Assembly: GCA_022497145.1 (NCBI GenBank)
Contig: MU385882.1
Span: 186,001 to 250,000, forward strand
Origin: Rostrohypoxylon terebratum
Lineage: Eukaryota; Ascomycota; Sordariomycetes; Xylariales; Hypoxylaceae
DNA length: 64,000 nucleotides
Direction: 5' to 3'
In this document: positions 45,513 to 58,417 of the stretch, in pieces
Position numbering within the stretch: the first letter of the stretch is position 1
Layout of the letters: every line of letters begins with the position of its first letter
Notes under the pieces: generated by a model
Told to the model about the DNA's origin: nothing
The model's database searches: none
What the model saw: only the letters and a program-made list of their open reading frames with translations
Made by a program: the position numbers and the translations under genes

Positions 45513-46352
45513 AAGCAAGGACCAAGGTACGTAGAAAGTTCCCTAAACGGCACAGGGCGCAGGTGTCGAGTGGATTATGACGGATTTTTACGGAATGATG
45601 TTTTACCTGCTATCGAATAATAAGTGCCCTCCAAATACAATGTCGACATTGTCAAAATGGCTGGCGGCAGCTTGGGACAAGGTGGAAATGACCTGTCATA
45701 ATGTCTAATAACCCTTGTTGACCCTTGTTGTTAGGGGGAGAGAACCGGGGATAGGTGATAGGTTTGGGAGAGAGGAAGAGAGAGTTGTAAGTGGTGGGAG
45801 AATCGAAAATTAAGGTGTGCAGGTTGTGCTGGGTGCGCTTTGTGTCTGTGTCCTGTGCAACCCGGTACAATGTACATCCTGGAATGTGGGGTAAATTTAA
45901 TAAAGTTTTTGTTACCTAGCAAGTACTACTAGCAATTAGCTATCTGCTGGCAGTTACGTTGCCTGGTTGCTCAGCTTCGCTCTTCACCAGGATTATCAGG
46001 AAAACTCTACCAGGATTTTATCATAGGTGTGTCCTGCCAGCTGGCAATTGTGGATGCTCATCCCTTATCTCGGTACACCAATATTCGAATATCCGTCCCT
46101 CCCCGTGTCCCCGTATCCCTGTATCTCGGGTCCCAACCCTGCGGGTAACTTGAATGACATGCAGAAAATACTGAAATACTTCGACCTCCAGGGCCATCCA
46201 AGCTTATTACCTGACCCACAACTCGACCACAACTTGACCACGACTTGACCACCTAGTTGACATTTAATCTACGATGTCAAGTATGTCAATGTCAGCGTCT
46301 ACCCGTCTGCATATTACCTATCGCCGTCTCCTATTTCATCATGCATCTGTTT

Positions 46353-46389
46353 ACCTACTAGGTAGGTAGGTAGGTAGGTAGGTAGGTAC
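46353..46389. repeat. (TAGG)n microsatellite
   Basis: About eight TAGG units follow CTAC. This is the longest version of the TAGGTA motif that recurs through the intergenic DNA. Confidence 0.7.
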
Positions 46390-46953
46390 TTTGTATCTGT
46401 ACAATACACTTCCTCTTCCTTGAAGTTCCAACAATTGAAGCTCACCGACCTTCTCAGATTTTCATCCATTCATCAATCCATCCCATAAGTTGCCATAGTT
46501 GACGCCCGGACTGCATGCTGCTGTCTCATCTCAAAAGATAACAGTATCATCCATCGATCTCTACACCCCGGTTGCTGCTTTGCAAATCTCATCCTATATC
46601 GTCAAAGTTGTCGATGGGGCCATAGTAATATTGTCCCGCTTGCTGTTCTGCCGGTCGAGTTCGCTGCGTCAACATGAGTGGTAATACCACCCTTTTCGCC
46701 TCATCTTTCCCCCAGGAACCATCCGCCTATGTAATAGTCCCCCGATTCCCGGTTAAACCTACTCTGCTCCCCGAGAGTTTCGTATAACATCGATGGATGT
46801 TGAGAGATGATAATTAAGAGTTGCAGGTTTTTATGGCAAATATTACATACCTACCTCTTACCTACTCATGCCAAGTAAGTGAATGCCCGATATAGAAGTA
46901 TGACGAAACGATCTCAACCACCGCTGACGAGTCTTAGATCCTCGTGACACCCT

Positions 46954-47380
46954 TTGGGGAAGAACCCGACAACGTGGCGTAAAAAGTGTAACCCATTAAT
47001 ATCTACTCGGCTAAGCAAACCCGGTGATCCATGGATCTTCCTTAACCATAGCGGCGGGTTCATTTCAATCTCCATACTCGAAACCGAGAGACTTGCAATG
47101 CTCAATGATGAATGGGATGTTGATTCAATACGAAATATAGATCGACAGATTCGGTTTCAACATGTACACGAAGTGAATACTATCGACATCCGCTGTTCCA
47201 AAAAGGGATCATCTTTCCCCTAGGAGAATTCTCATGAGATTCCAAGATCTCAAACAACTTTGGTGCGATGGTTATTTTTACCCAAGACATATCGCACATC
47301 TCCCAGCTCTGTTGTATTCTCCTGCCAGATCTTGCCGGCTCGTTTATGTTCGTACTGACTGAAGCTTAATCTACCCGTAA
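46954..47380 (+). pseudogene. possible decayed 2EXR/F-box-like fungal gene remnant
   Basis: A plus-strand frame without an ATG (46954-47220) reads GGFISISILETERLAMLNDEW, then SIRNIDRQIRFQHVHEV. After a stop and frame change an ATG at 47234 continues MRFQDLKQLWCDGYFYP and HIAHLPALLY. The pattern of a short strand, an ETERL-type helix and then a DLKQLWC block recalls the large fungal family of F-box/2EXR-type proteins that decay often. There is no N-terminal half and no clean splice. This is a weak resemblance from memory. Confidence 0.25.
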
Positions 47381-48434
47381 TTATCACCGGCGCTACGATT
47401 TCATCCGCAGGCGCTTGGCCCCGAGCCTTAGGCGGCCTAGGCCCAGTCTTGTAATCCGACCGACCAGCCCCCTTGACACCCGCGATTTTCCAAAAGGTAT
47501 ATCGATGTCCAAAATATGCATGATATTGTCACACTTCCCAAGGTGAAAAAATTAGAATATCTCAAGATGGTTTTTCAACATCAGGCCCCGATTCAAAACA
47601 GTCAAGTACCTCACATTAAAGCGACTAATTAGTTGCCCTCTTTACAAAATGTCACTTTCAATCTCAAGCATTCTTAGTAAGATCCACTCCCAACGATCTA
47701 GAATCGCGCATGCAGTAAGAATCTATCCCTCGACGTAATCCAATCCACGGGAATGGCATGGATGCTATCATCATTCTATCAATAAGCTTGCAATAAGCTG
47801 CTCACACCCAACCCCCTTATATGATAAACGGCTCTAGCCGCCCATTAGCCCATTAAACCCAAGACTCCTATCTAAAATACGTATCTCTCGACGAGCGACT
47901 TAGATATCCATTTTCTTCTCGAAGACCCGGCTGAGGTAGGTAGGTAATTATCTAAGGATTCTTACTCGTAAACATTAGGTACCTGGATAAGCAGCCCATA
48001 TGTAGGTACCTAGTGATATATGGTATAGGCACCACCCATGAAAAAGAAAGCCACTCAACAAACCAGTCTCGCCAATCGAGGGGAGTATTCATTCATACCT
48101 ACCTACCTACGTGCCGAGCTACAGAACACCACCACACACACCACCGCCCCCGTCTATACCTAGGTAAGCACAGCCAATCCCTCTCATATACAAAAAGCTC
48201 GAGTATAGTGTAGTTACTCCCAATAACAGGTAATGTACTAGGTACCCAGGTAGGCGATTATCTATCTGCAATGAAGAGAGGGTGTGTGAGAGAAAAAAAA
48301 ATAAACAAGTCCCCGGCAACGATGCTGCGCCGTGCCATATATCCGTGATCATGCCATGCGTCAAAATCGTCTCAGTCTACAATACCCGAAGCCTTGTACG
48401 TTAACCTAGTCCCGATCCCGATTCCGCCAATATC

Positions 48435-50648
48435 CTAATCCATTACCGCAATAGGCCCGAACGTCATCCTCCGCTTATCCTCGCCGCCGCCGCACCTCTG
48501 AGCCCCCGTCACCGGCGCCCTAAGCCTGTGGTGGCCTTCGCCCTCGCTATCCGAGCCCGTGCTAACCGAACCGAGCGACCCCGCCGCACCGCTCGTCTCG
48601 CTGCCGCGGTCGCTCCCGACGTCGTCTTCGCGTTCGTGCGCGACGTCCGGGACGTCCTTGGACAGACCACCATGCCTCTCCTTTCCTAACGGCTTCGCCA
48701 CCCCCTTCTCCTGCATCATCGTCATAACCCTCCTCTCCTCTTCCTCGTCATCCTCACCCTTTCCCGTCTCCCACATCCTCTCCAATATCCTCCCCTTCTC
48801 CTCATCCCTCACGATAGCGTCGAACTCGAACGGCACGGGCTTCGCGATGAGCAGCGGCGTGTAGTCGTTCCAGTGCACGGGGACCTCGGTCCCGTCCGCG
48901 CGTCTCTTCTTGCGTAAGTGGAAAGCCCACGCCATCCCGCCCATCGTCAGGAACAGGTCCTGATCCACGATCGGGACGCCTTGGCACGTGCGCCGCCCGA
49001 ACCCGAACTGGCTGAACCCGTTGAGGTTCGGGTGCTGCGTCAGCGGCTCCTTGTACGTCGGGTACTGAGGGTCTATCCAACGCCCGGGATTGAACGCGTC
49101 CGGGTCTGGGTAGATGGACTCGTTACGGGTGATGGCCCTATAAAACGACAGGGTTAGGGCAACTTCGGCTTGGCATTTGTGAAGTGATGCCTTTGTCGGA
49201 TCTAGGAGACTTACCATTCTAAGGCGTGGATAGTAGCGCCGGCCGGAATGAAGTAGCCGTTATACACGTCGTCCTGCTCGATCGCGTGCGGGATTCCTTA
49301 GCCCCATGTTAGTCAAAAGCATTCATGGATATGGTGAGCTACGAAATGAGGCTTATATCTCGGATGTGGACATTCTGTAAATCATATTCCTTCTTAGACA
49401 ACTTACCAGTCGGGACCGGTGGACGCCACCGGATAGTCTCCTTGACCACGGCTCGCAGTAAGGGTAATTTTTCACGGTCTTCCCACTCAGGACATCTCCC
49501 CTCGCACACATTATCGATCTCGTCTTGGAGCTTCTTCTGCCAATCGGGATAGTGTAGCATGGCGAGGATGAAACTTTGAATCGGGCTTCCTATTGTCAAG
49601 GCCCCGGCGATGGCCATCTGACCCACAACATATGTCGCCTCAGCCTCACTTCCCCATTTTTGGCCGTCTTTTTGCGTGCTCAAGCTATCGATAAAAGTGC
49701 GCACGAAACTGGGTTCGGCATTCCCCTCGTTCAGGCGGTCATGCACATACCGCACGTTGCCTTTTAGGAGCCCTGCCTCAAGCTTCTGTCGAGCGTTCTC
49801 CTTTTGCTTCCACGGGCTTAAGAAGGTTGGTATGTGCATGAGCCAAGAAATCACGTTAGGGAGGGCCCCTGACGGAGAGATGGTCTCGAGGAGTCCGAAC
49901 GTGATCACTCGTAAAAGTTGGGCGGGGTGAGGACTACCCCAGGAAAGACGGGATACCGTACGTGATGTGAATTGTTCGACATATTCTCGATATTGTGAGG
50001 GATCTCGTGAGAGCAGGTATAAGAAACGGTCCCGCTCCTTGGCTGGATAATCGTGTAACAGTGATTTGGCCGATGTAGCCATTAATTGTTGGCAAAGCTT
50101 CCGTTGGCGCTTCCACGTCTCTGTAGTTCTCGTTAGTGAAAGCTTACTCCTTGATCTCACATACGGGCTTACCATTTCGTCCCGACAAGGCAAGATAGTT
50201 CCCGCTTGTCCTGTTGTCCGGGAGATTTGGTATCAGCGGCCGGTCTGAATAGTTAGCTGCTCGGCGAGAGAGCAGGTCATTGGCGATTCGTTCCGACGAT
50301 ATCCAGACATGGACCGTGCCAAACATTTCCGTCTGATATATCGGCCCGTATTCTTTGCTCCATTCGTGGAACTTCAGCCATGTTGACTCTGCAGGGACGT
50401 CATGCACGCGGCCGATTAGGGGTAAGGCTACGACTTGGTTAGAAATTTTTCTCGTGGACGTCGTGAGATGAACAAGTAGTGAGAAATAATAGTGAGGAGC
50501 TGGCAGAATACTCACGCCTAGGGCCAGGTAAAGGTCGAGCACCTGGTGGTATCCTACGTCTCTCGCGAATCCAACTCGTCAAGTAAAGCACGCATGACAA
50601 CAGGAAAGAAACTATAAACCAGGAAGTGGCTGCCATTGCTACGGCCAT
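48435..50648 (-). CDS. cytochrome P450 with long acidic C-terminal extension (628 aa)
   Basis: Five exons, 50516-50648, 50173-50427, 49407-50120, 49215-49296 and 48435-49137, have introns of 88, 52, 110 and 77 bp, all GT-AG and in frame. An N-terminal membrane anchor is followed by the Pro hinge (PPGARPLPGPRPLPLIG), the C-helix WKRQRK, ETIR (ExxR), the PDPDAFNPGRW block and the heme loop FGFGRRTCQG with Cys at about 446. The sequence resembles the O-methylsterigmatocystin oxidoreductase-like (CYP64-type) P450s common in fungi; this is a family match, not proof of substrate. After the normal end of the fold about 100 residues follow: EDDEEEERRV, then Ser/Gly/Asp-rich sequence of high GC content. 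P450s rarely have such tails. A second ATG four codons downstream is possible. No biosynthetic cluster is visible. Confidence 0.86.
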
Positions 50649-53600
50649 GAGGTGAATGAAACCCAGGGCAGCGGATCAATAATTATAAAGCCAAGAGACT
50701 TTGAAGCTTAAGAATCAGACCGAAAGGTGGCTGTCCTCCCCTGTGGCCCTTATAAGTCAAACTGACTTCGATGCCCATCCGGGCGGTCATTCGAACGTTT
50801 AATGATACTATATCTTGAGGGTGACCACATCCCTACCAGGTGGGGCCATGGCCCCCATTGCATATGTATATGATCTGATCAAAACGGTGATCATCATTGG
50901 GCGCGATCCGCAATCCATTCCGGAGGAGTGGCTTAGAATGTCTTGATTTGGCATGTCCCACGATGCAGAGTCCGAGGCCAGTAGAAAGCCAAGCTTGTAG
51001 GCACATCGATGGGAATATAGCTTCGGTCTTCGAAGCGAAAGGATGTCTGACGAGCATGGTCATCTGAGATAAGATTCACGTATCATAGATTCGACTGAAC
51101 TACCGTGTCGGGACTACCGACCCTATCCAGTTCGTGCTTACTCGCAGCGTCCGCACTTTTAAGACAAGAGCATGAAAAGTTTTCTATCCCATCTTGGGCA
51201 GATAGTAGGGTTACAATACCTTAAGTCGAAACCTATAAGGTTAAAACATCCATATGGAGGGGGTGTCAGATCAATAAAAATCCTAATGATACCTTCCTGC
51301 GTCTCTAGCCTCGATATCAAGAGTCCGCGGCGCCGGATAATAATTCCTGCGTCATAGTAAGTTCAACTTGTCTCGATTGCGAGGGTTGACAAGTTGGTGC
51401 ATCTCCAAGCATCTCCTCGCTAAATCTTGACACGTGTAGATCGCCAGAGACCAGGTCTGGTGGCGCCTCATCTCCCAAGGGCGAGATGAAGGCCAACTAA
51501 CGCGACGGGCTGCAAGTGGTGTGGACTGACCTGGGTTGATCCCTTGTCGTCGAACACCGTCTAGACTCTAGTACCGAGATTGTTTCATAAAAGATTATTT
51601 CGATAGGGCTAATGTTACGAAGGGTGTGGCGCGAGGCCATGTAGTCGAGTATGCGACTTGGTGTGAGATTAGCTAACGCCGACCATTGCAGCCCGTGCAG
51701 CCAATAGGAAGACACAAGCTTCGCTATGATTTGGTGGTGTCAGTTGCATAATTTAGGCTGCTGTGGCGTTTCTAACGGTAGAACTGAACAACCGAATCTG
51801 AGTTAAGGATCGCGCTGAAGAAAGAAAAAATCTTCAACGCCACAGCCGACAGGGTCTGTTGAAACCGTCTTGGAACTATCACCACCGCTGCCTTGGCTAC
51901 ACAAAGCCCGCATGCCTGCATGTATCGGGGAATGAGATTCGTTAGTCCCGGCGAGGAACGGGAATTCCCCAAGCTCTTGTTATTGAGCAGGCCACTGGGA
52001 TGGGATCTTCAGGACAGGCGAGGCTGGGACTGAGGGAGCCCCCACACCATACCAAACCTCTGGGACGATTCTAGCTAGTAAGTGAGCTGACAACCTTTTT
52101 CTGTCGAAAAGGATTTGGGTGAGGATAGATAGGGATGGATTTCTCGAGACTTTCCCAGTCCTGGCCAAGACCGTCGACATCAGCTCGTGGGGACAGTATT
52201 TTTTCGCACGGCTCCTCATGAAATCGACCTATCGACATAGGCCTCGCAAAGTTCAGACATCTCCACATACCCTCGGTTGTATCATCAAGATAAAATGGAT
52301 GGTTTGAAACCTCGTAATTGTGCATCGGTCGGGGTCTTAGTGGACTCCCGATTGGTGCTAATAGTTCTCTAGGGGGCGCCACATTCATGTGAGGATATGT
52401 ATGTAGCTTGCTCGATATCGTGTTCATGCTTGTAAGTATTAACTTTCGACCATCCGATAAAGACCTGGCTGGCTGGAAACACTTCCATACAACGCCTTGA
52501 CTTTCATGCAAGGCTAATCTCCTAGCTTCTAGGAACATATTTCATCGTGCCCATACTTGAGCTTGGTTTGGAGGGATGAGTGGGGGACGACCTCAATCTT
52601 CCCCCAACAAGAAAAAAAGCCACTTCTTTCCGGCTTATGATTTTGGCATCATAATGGGGTGGTATGTCACTTGGAAACATCGAAGGTGGCCATGTCAAGA
52701 AGCCAGGGAACGACGGTGGTCTATTCCTCGGTTGGGAATACTTGGATGGTAACCCATTAAGCACCTTTCGGGCCCGAGAATAGTCGAGAGGCTGGTTGTG
52801 AAGAGATAGGCAAACTGTGAAGCTTCAAAGCTACCACCTTGAAAAAGCAAGATCGATGTGGTGGGACCTAGCTGCCCGAAGGTTATGTTGTGCGTTTCGA
52901 TATGCACACCAACCAAGGCGTATGGTTACATTAGTTCCTAGTCGGCAGCTGGGCATCGGGATGAGCCAGGATTAATTTTTTCACGGTTCCGATCTTCCTG
53001 GTAGAGCCCCGCATAAAATGACTTGTCAATGCGGCTATTCAAAGGTAGACATCTTCTCGTGATGAATCGGTAATCACCTGTCTTTGAATTCATCGTAGTC
53101 GATGTTCCTTGCTGTTTTGTACTACCGGAGACGACAAATTCCCAGTTCAACTCACCGAAAACTACTCATTCATGATATGTATCATGACGGCGCAGGGATT
53201 CTATGAGGTCTGTGGGATCTCCGGAGACAGCTTCAAAATCCTCGATCCATTGATTTGATCGAAGACGGGCTATATCGTACAATAACGTACGTTCGCTCTC
53301 CAACATCGAGCATGAGTATGGCATGGTCGCAATTTTGGCATCTTCTTCTTACTGTTGGGAAAGATGCGTATAACGTCAGACAGGAGGCCGTTCCAATCAT
53401 GAAGTGTACTGGAATCCTCCGAACAAACATCGGTGCGAATAAAGCGATAGAACGCGTATAGTTGGGTATGGCATATTCAATCGCGGGCTGACCTTGAAAA
53501 CCGAAAACGTCACGTCTTTTACGTGAGCAAATACCGAGCAGACGTGATGGGTTGGTTTTACTGACGTGCTGAGTTAAGATCGTAGCAAAGGGTCGAATTT

Positions 53601-55515
53601 GCGGGTTCTCGGAAGTCAGATGTTGGCCAAAGCTCGGAAATCCGACGTCGAGCCGCAAGCTGAGCTTCCTGTCGCGGAGAACGGAAAGGTATCGTCAGAT
53701 CATACCTTCGTTGTTGATATCATTGAACATTCCTTCGAGATTTTAGGTCCTATATTCGCCAAAGATACCACCCCATGACGAACGAGGCTACCACCACGTC
53801 ATCTTGGACATCCTCGGAGAAATATAACTCAAGATCTAATAATGGAAAAGGATAAGTGATAAGCCCGAGAGAGCTTGTATTCGCTGGAATGGATGGTTGA
53901 TTCGTTAACTGTGAGTCTCGCCATGAATTGAGCGATGACCTTTTAGGATCTAAAGCCCTGTTCGAGACTCAGGTGGAAGTCCTAGAAAGGAGGTTCTAGA
54001 GCGCTATCGACAGCCACTATATACGTGACGAATCACGAACGTCATCGCCAATGACTAGCATCTACTATAATCGCAGTTCTGATGAGAGGTGTGATGAATA
54101 GTGTGTGATGTGTATGAGCGGAAGCAACCCGAATCTTCCCTTTCCCGATTCGTTGCCATCCAATGCCGACCCAGCTTTAGGCCATGTAATACGCGCTTCC
54201 TATCCGCATATGTTAAGTTAGGTAGGCTAGTGGAGTCATACAGAGGGCTTATGCAGGTGTCATAGCGGGATCCTGTGAAGTCGAATGCCGTGATTATATC
54301 GCGCCCACGGCGAAACACAGGTTGACGTTTGGTACTCACGATGGACGATGGACATAAGCCAGTTCATTACTATTGCATAGTACAGAGAGGATAACGCGGC
54401 AGACGGGACGGACATTTCTGAGAGATAGAAAATAGATTTCATACTAAACACCAAAGAGCTACCAAGGACAGGATAAAAAAAAACCAAGCGTAAAGGTAAG
54501 GGTCGTGTAAACTAATGTAGAGCGTGAGAAAGACGGATGGATTGATGAATGGATTGATTGATTGATGGATGGATTGTTGGATTGATGGATTTGGATGTGA
54601 GAAGAGAGATTCTCCGCAGCGACCCTCCATTAGTGGAAACTTCAGCTGCATTATGCATTAGTGCGCCCTAAGAGTCAGCTGCTGAGTCAGATTAGGTACC
54701 ATGCTACCTGTACAACATATGCATCAATGATTATCCGAGACGAGTCCTTTGCGGAGTACTCTGTAGAAGGAGAAGAGTTCCAAGTTAGCTTTCGTAGCGA
54801 AGATCAAATACCTTCATCAAATACCTTCAAAACTCGAACTTAGATACATCCGTAATAATATTGATTGATCGAGTCAAGAAGAAATCAAGCCTTACATCGA
54901 ACGGGTATTGGGCATCATAGTCGTTTCAAACTCGTGATGAGTATGATGCAACTAAATGTAGTAACAACATCATCTATGCCACCCTCTTACTGCAGACACG
55001 CGTCAAAGATAATTCGGGGTAACCGGACTGGCCGATACCGTGATCCGTAACACATGTACGGACAACGACAGCTCTAGGATTGCAAGGCTACCTGCCCTCT
55101 CGGCTGGGGAGCACCGGGTACGGTACTTCGAACCGACGCGATAAATGCTATCGGGCTCTCGGTCCCCCGAAATCGCCTAAAACCAGGTCTAAACTACGTG
55201 TTAGATACCCTCGATGATGTTGAAGAGTTAGCATACTAGCGGTGACATTCTGTAGTTGTGAGTTATCGTTCTCCTCGTCAATTGAAGTCTAAAACTCTAA
55301 GTACTCAGTCAAAACACTGCATTGTTAATAAACCCGTTTCATTATTAGCTATCTAAAGCTAGAGCCTTTCCACGTGTGGCCCCAGATGATGGCCGACAAC
55401 CTAGTAATTTGGTTGACAACCGAAGGATCTTAGTACACATTATCAAAACTCAGAGCAAATCGCCAATTTCTGCCCCCATGTTGCAATTGACGTCACTCCT
55501 AACATAGTGTTTCCT
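50649..55515. other. 4.9-kb gene-poor region
   Basis: Several short minus-strand frames line up between 52071 and 53658, but I could not join them by splice sites or recognise a family. A GATT/GGAT microsatellite lies at 54537-54595. Degraded genes are likely; no intact gene can be supported. Confidence 0.4.
54537..54595. repeat. (GATT/GGAT)n microsatellite
   Basis: An imperfect array of GATTGATT, GGATGGAT and related units over about 60 bases. Confidence 0.6.
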
Positions 55516-57523
55516 TTAGAAAGAATATTCTTCGACGTGCAAGTAGATTCCCTGGGCACCGGTTCCCTTGTGAACAGCGCGTTCGTCGCTGATCTTGGCT
55601 ACGCTTGTTCGAACCTTGGCGACTAGAGATTGTCCGCCACAAACGACCACGCCAGTCTCACCTCCGGTGGCTTCGACTGCGGTCTTGATAAATCCAGCCA
55701 CATCAGGTCGTGATGTCAAATGCTGGATGTGCGAGTCAGAACCGGTGCTCGGGACACGGCTAGTTGCTTGGTCCATCAGTGGCTGGACGATTCCCTCCGT
55801 GTTCGCTGACACCTGAATCTCTCCCTCAATGGCCTTTTTCTCATGAGTTTCCGAGGAGACCGAGGACTCTGGGAGTGACGCGGTAGGCGGCTGTTCAGTG
55901 TGTCCTTCACCAGTTACGGCTATGTGTACGGACAGTTCAACGCCAACCGATTTGGCCTCCTCGATAGCCTCATGCAGGCGTTCGTGGTAGAAACTGATCT
56001 CCTCGCCTTGCTTCGCTGCCAACAGAAAATACATTCGTTTGATGCAGGAGTTGGCCGTGGATTTTAGTACATTCTCTAGCACGGGAAGAGTGTAAGATGC
56101 ACCAGTCGAAGCGGATATGAAGACCAAGGTTTCGAAGATATCCCATTGGGGTGGGTTACCATAGGGACCTACTACCAATGCCGTGAGGGTCTGCTTCTTT
56201 CCTGCCGCCTCCAGTTTTCGGGCAAACTTGTTGAGGCGCTTTGAGAAACCCGCATGAGATCGGACCACCAGTTGAATGCTGTTGCAAATGCACGTTTCCG
56301 AAACCTGATGAGCGGAGGCAATCGTGTATGGGTGCGCTTCGAACAATGCCATTCGCGGCAACCACACGTATAGGTGCTGTCCGGGACTCCACTTAAAGTG
56401 AACATCCTTGATAGTAAGCACTGTTGTAGACTCGCCAATGGGAGAGAACTTTGCCAGATGGCCGATCCACTGTCCACCTTCACTGCATGTGCGGTTTGGG
56501 CGCCACTTGAAGTTTTGCCAAAGGAGGAGACCCAGACGACCGGCGCGGTCGAGGCAGATTGAAGTGACTGCAAACCAAATGTTGTATCTTCCATCTGCAG
56601 GAATATGGCGGTAGAGGGCCCACAGGAAGACAACAGCTGCCACGACATGCTGTATGACAAAGAACTCATACGCCATAGAACGGAAGGGCTTGAAGGATGT
56701 GACAACCATCCAGACTAGGATTCCCCAAGCTCCAAGTCCATAGCGAACCATTGTCATCATGCTAAGCTCCATGTCGATCATGTCCTCCTTTACCCACTCG
56801 GCCCAGAAGAAAAAGCCATGACAGGTAGCGGAGACGAACATAGTTCGAGCTACCCATCGGTGAAGCCAATTCAGTCTTTCGTAACTGGTACCGGTGATCA
56901 GGGCGATGACATTGGTTCTGGAGGCTAGTAGGTAGAGGAGAGGCACCTGAGTGAGAGTAACCCAGGCGTTACGGTAACCAATTCTCTCCCAGTAATTGAT
57001 GTCGTAGATCACGACATTCTTCGACATCATATAGGCGACAACAGCCCAGTAGACCAAGATGATGAAAATTCGGCCCATGGGAGGAGGCGTCAACCACGAC
57101 AGACCTCGGATGGGGACATAGAACTGCGGGTAGCTGAACTCCCGACAGAGGGCAGTCAAAGTTGCCCAGGTCTGGGTGAATCGGTTAGTCGGCTTGGTAG
57201 GAACCTGCACCGACTGACTCTTGGACTTGCGGAGGCTAAATGCAAAGTTAGTTTAATGATGCGAAGATGCGACCGATATCACGGTGACCATCAACGGGAG
57301 AAACATACCTCAACCAGTTCAGGGCAAAGTTGATTGTTCGGATGACAAGAAACAGTGCGACAGCGGCTACAATGAAGTACCAGTAACCCCTGGCGTAAGC
57401 TCGGTTGGTTGTGGGCCAATCGTCGCCAAATAGGTCGCCCAGGTCACCCATGTCACCCATGTCGCCCATGTCACCCATGTCGCCCATGTCGTCCATATCA
57501 TCTCTAGCAGAGATCAACGACAT
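55516..57523 (-). CDS. ferric/cupric reductase, FRE family, with Met-Gly-Asp repeat N-terminus (644 aa)
   Basis: Exon 1 is 57309-57523 and exon 2 is 55516-57235 with a 73-bp phase-2 intron (GTATGT...TAG). The family passes electrons from cytosolic NADPH through FAD and two hemes to reduce Fe(III) or Cu(II) outside the cell. Residues 9-35 carry five MGD units plus variants, followed by the first membrane helix (YWYFIVAAVALFLVIRTINF) and a basic loop (LRKSKSQS), which by the positive-inside rule puts the MGD tail outside. The heme histidines lie in LNWLHRWVARTMFVSATCHG and IQHVVAAVVFLWALYRH. HPYTIAS is the FAD motif; GPYG and VVVCGGQS are NADPH-site motifs. A Ser/Glu-rich insertion at about 500-560 interrupts the reductase half, as in other fungal FREs. 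It is divergent from the BIM1-like gene, sharing a 2.4-kb spacer. Confidence 0.9.
57445..57496. repeat. 9-bp tandem repeat encoding the MGD units
   Basis: About five to six copies of CCCATGTCA/G with synonymous third-position differences, inside exon 1 of the reductase. The differences are silent (GGT or GGC), so the amino-acid repeat is kept while the DNA has drifted. Confidence 0.75.
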
Positions 57524-58410
57524 TTTTGCTAATGCCCACCTCTTGCTTGATTAAATGAGGGTGGGAAGAAAAATGAACATGAGAATGGAAAATGAAGGAG
57601 AGTGTTGACAATCGTCTTCTGATTGTGTGGTGTTAGAAAAAGTGTTGGAATATTTGGGACTAGTGAGAGAAAAGTGAAGAGCGTGGCACGCACAAGGGAA
57701 GTGGACGTTGAAGATCTTGTGCTGGTCAGAGCATTAGAACCTCCACGAGAGAAAGAAAAAACAGGCGAGTCCACGCAACGCCAATTAGCAGTGAAAGAAT
57801 TAATTGTCTTTATCAAAAAGACAGAAAGTGATAGTTACGAAACGTCTTAACCCATTCCAGTCTTGCCGTTAAGGCACGAGCTGACCTGAGTGAAAGTTGG
57901 AAGAAGATGTGATGATTAAGAGGAAAGGATTAAATAATCCGATGTGAGCCGGGTATATAAAAAAAATTTTGGGGACGAATCAAAATTGTAGGCGGTAAGC
58001 TGGCAGAATAACCAGGTACTATGTAGCCCTAGAGGTGAACGACTTCCTTGGTGATGAATATTGTAGGTGGTGAAGGAACGTCTTAGACCCCTAAGATTTA
58101 AAGTTCCCTGCAGGAACCCTTATACCTAGGCTAAGGTGCACCTGCCTAAGGAGAAACTTAGGCCTGTGGGATGGACTTTACAGCGTATACGTACCTAGGA
58201 GTTACATGTATCCCGTGTATCTCCTGGGCAGAATCAATAGTACTTGCATGCACGTAATGATGCACCACAACATTCGTTCTGTCAAGGCACCTGCAAATAC
58301 GATTGGAATATGTTTGCTATCGTCCTATTTCTAGTTGTACATAATCTAACAGGCGGTCTACTTCAAGTAGTACTTGAAACCACTTTACTAGTCGCCGCGG
58401 TCCTACTATA

Positions 58411-58417
58411 GAGCAAA
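58411..58417 (-). promoter_or_regulatory. TTTGCTC, Mac1/GRISEA-type copper element core
   Basis: GAGCAAA on the plus strand. Mac1 in yeast and its filamentous relatives (GRISEA of Podospora) activate copper-uptake genes through TTTGCTCA-like sites when copper is low. The match is by sequence only. Confidence 0.3.

Larger units (their letters stand above)
43178..48434. other. 5.2-kb gene-poor region rich in microsatellites
   Basis: This holds short tandem repeats near 43475, 43840, 43915, 44020, 44090, 45461 and 46359, many TAGGTA motifs, and a possible decayed gene at 46954-47380. The first kilobase is the promoter side of the zinc-cluster gene. No intact gene is seen. Confidence 0.4.
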
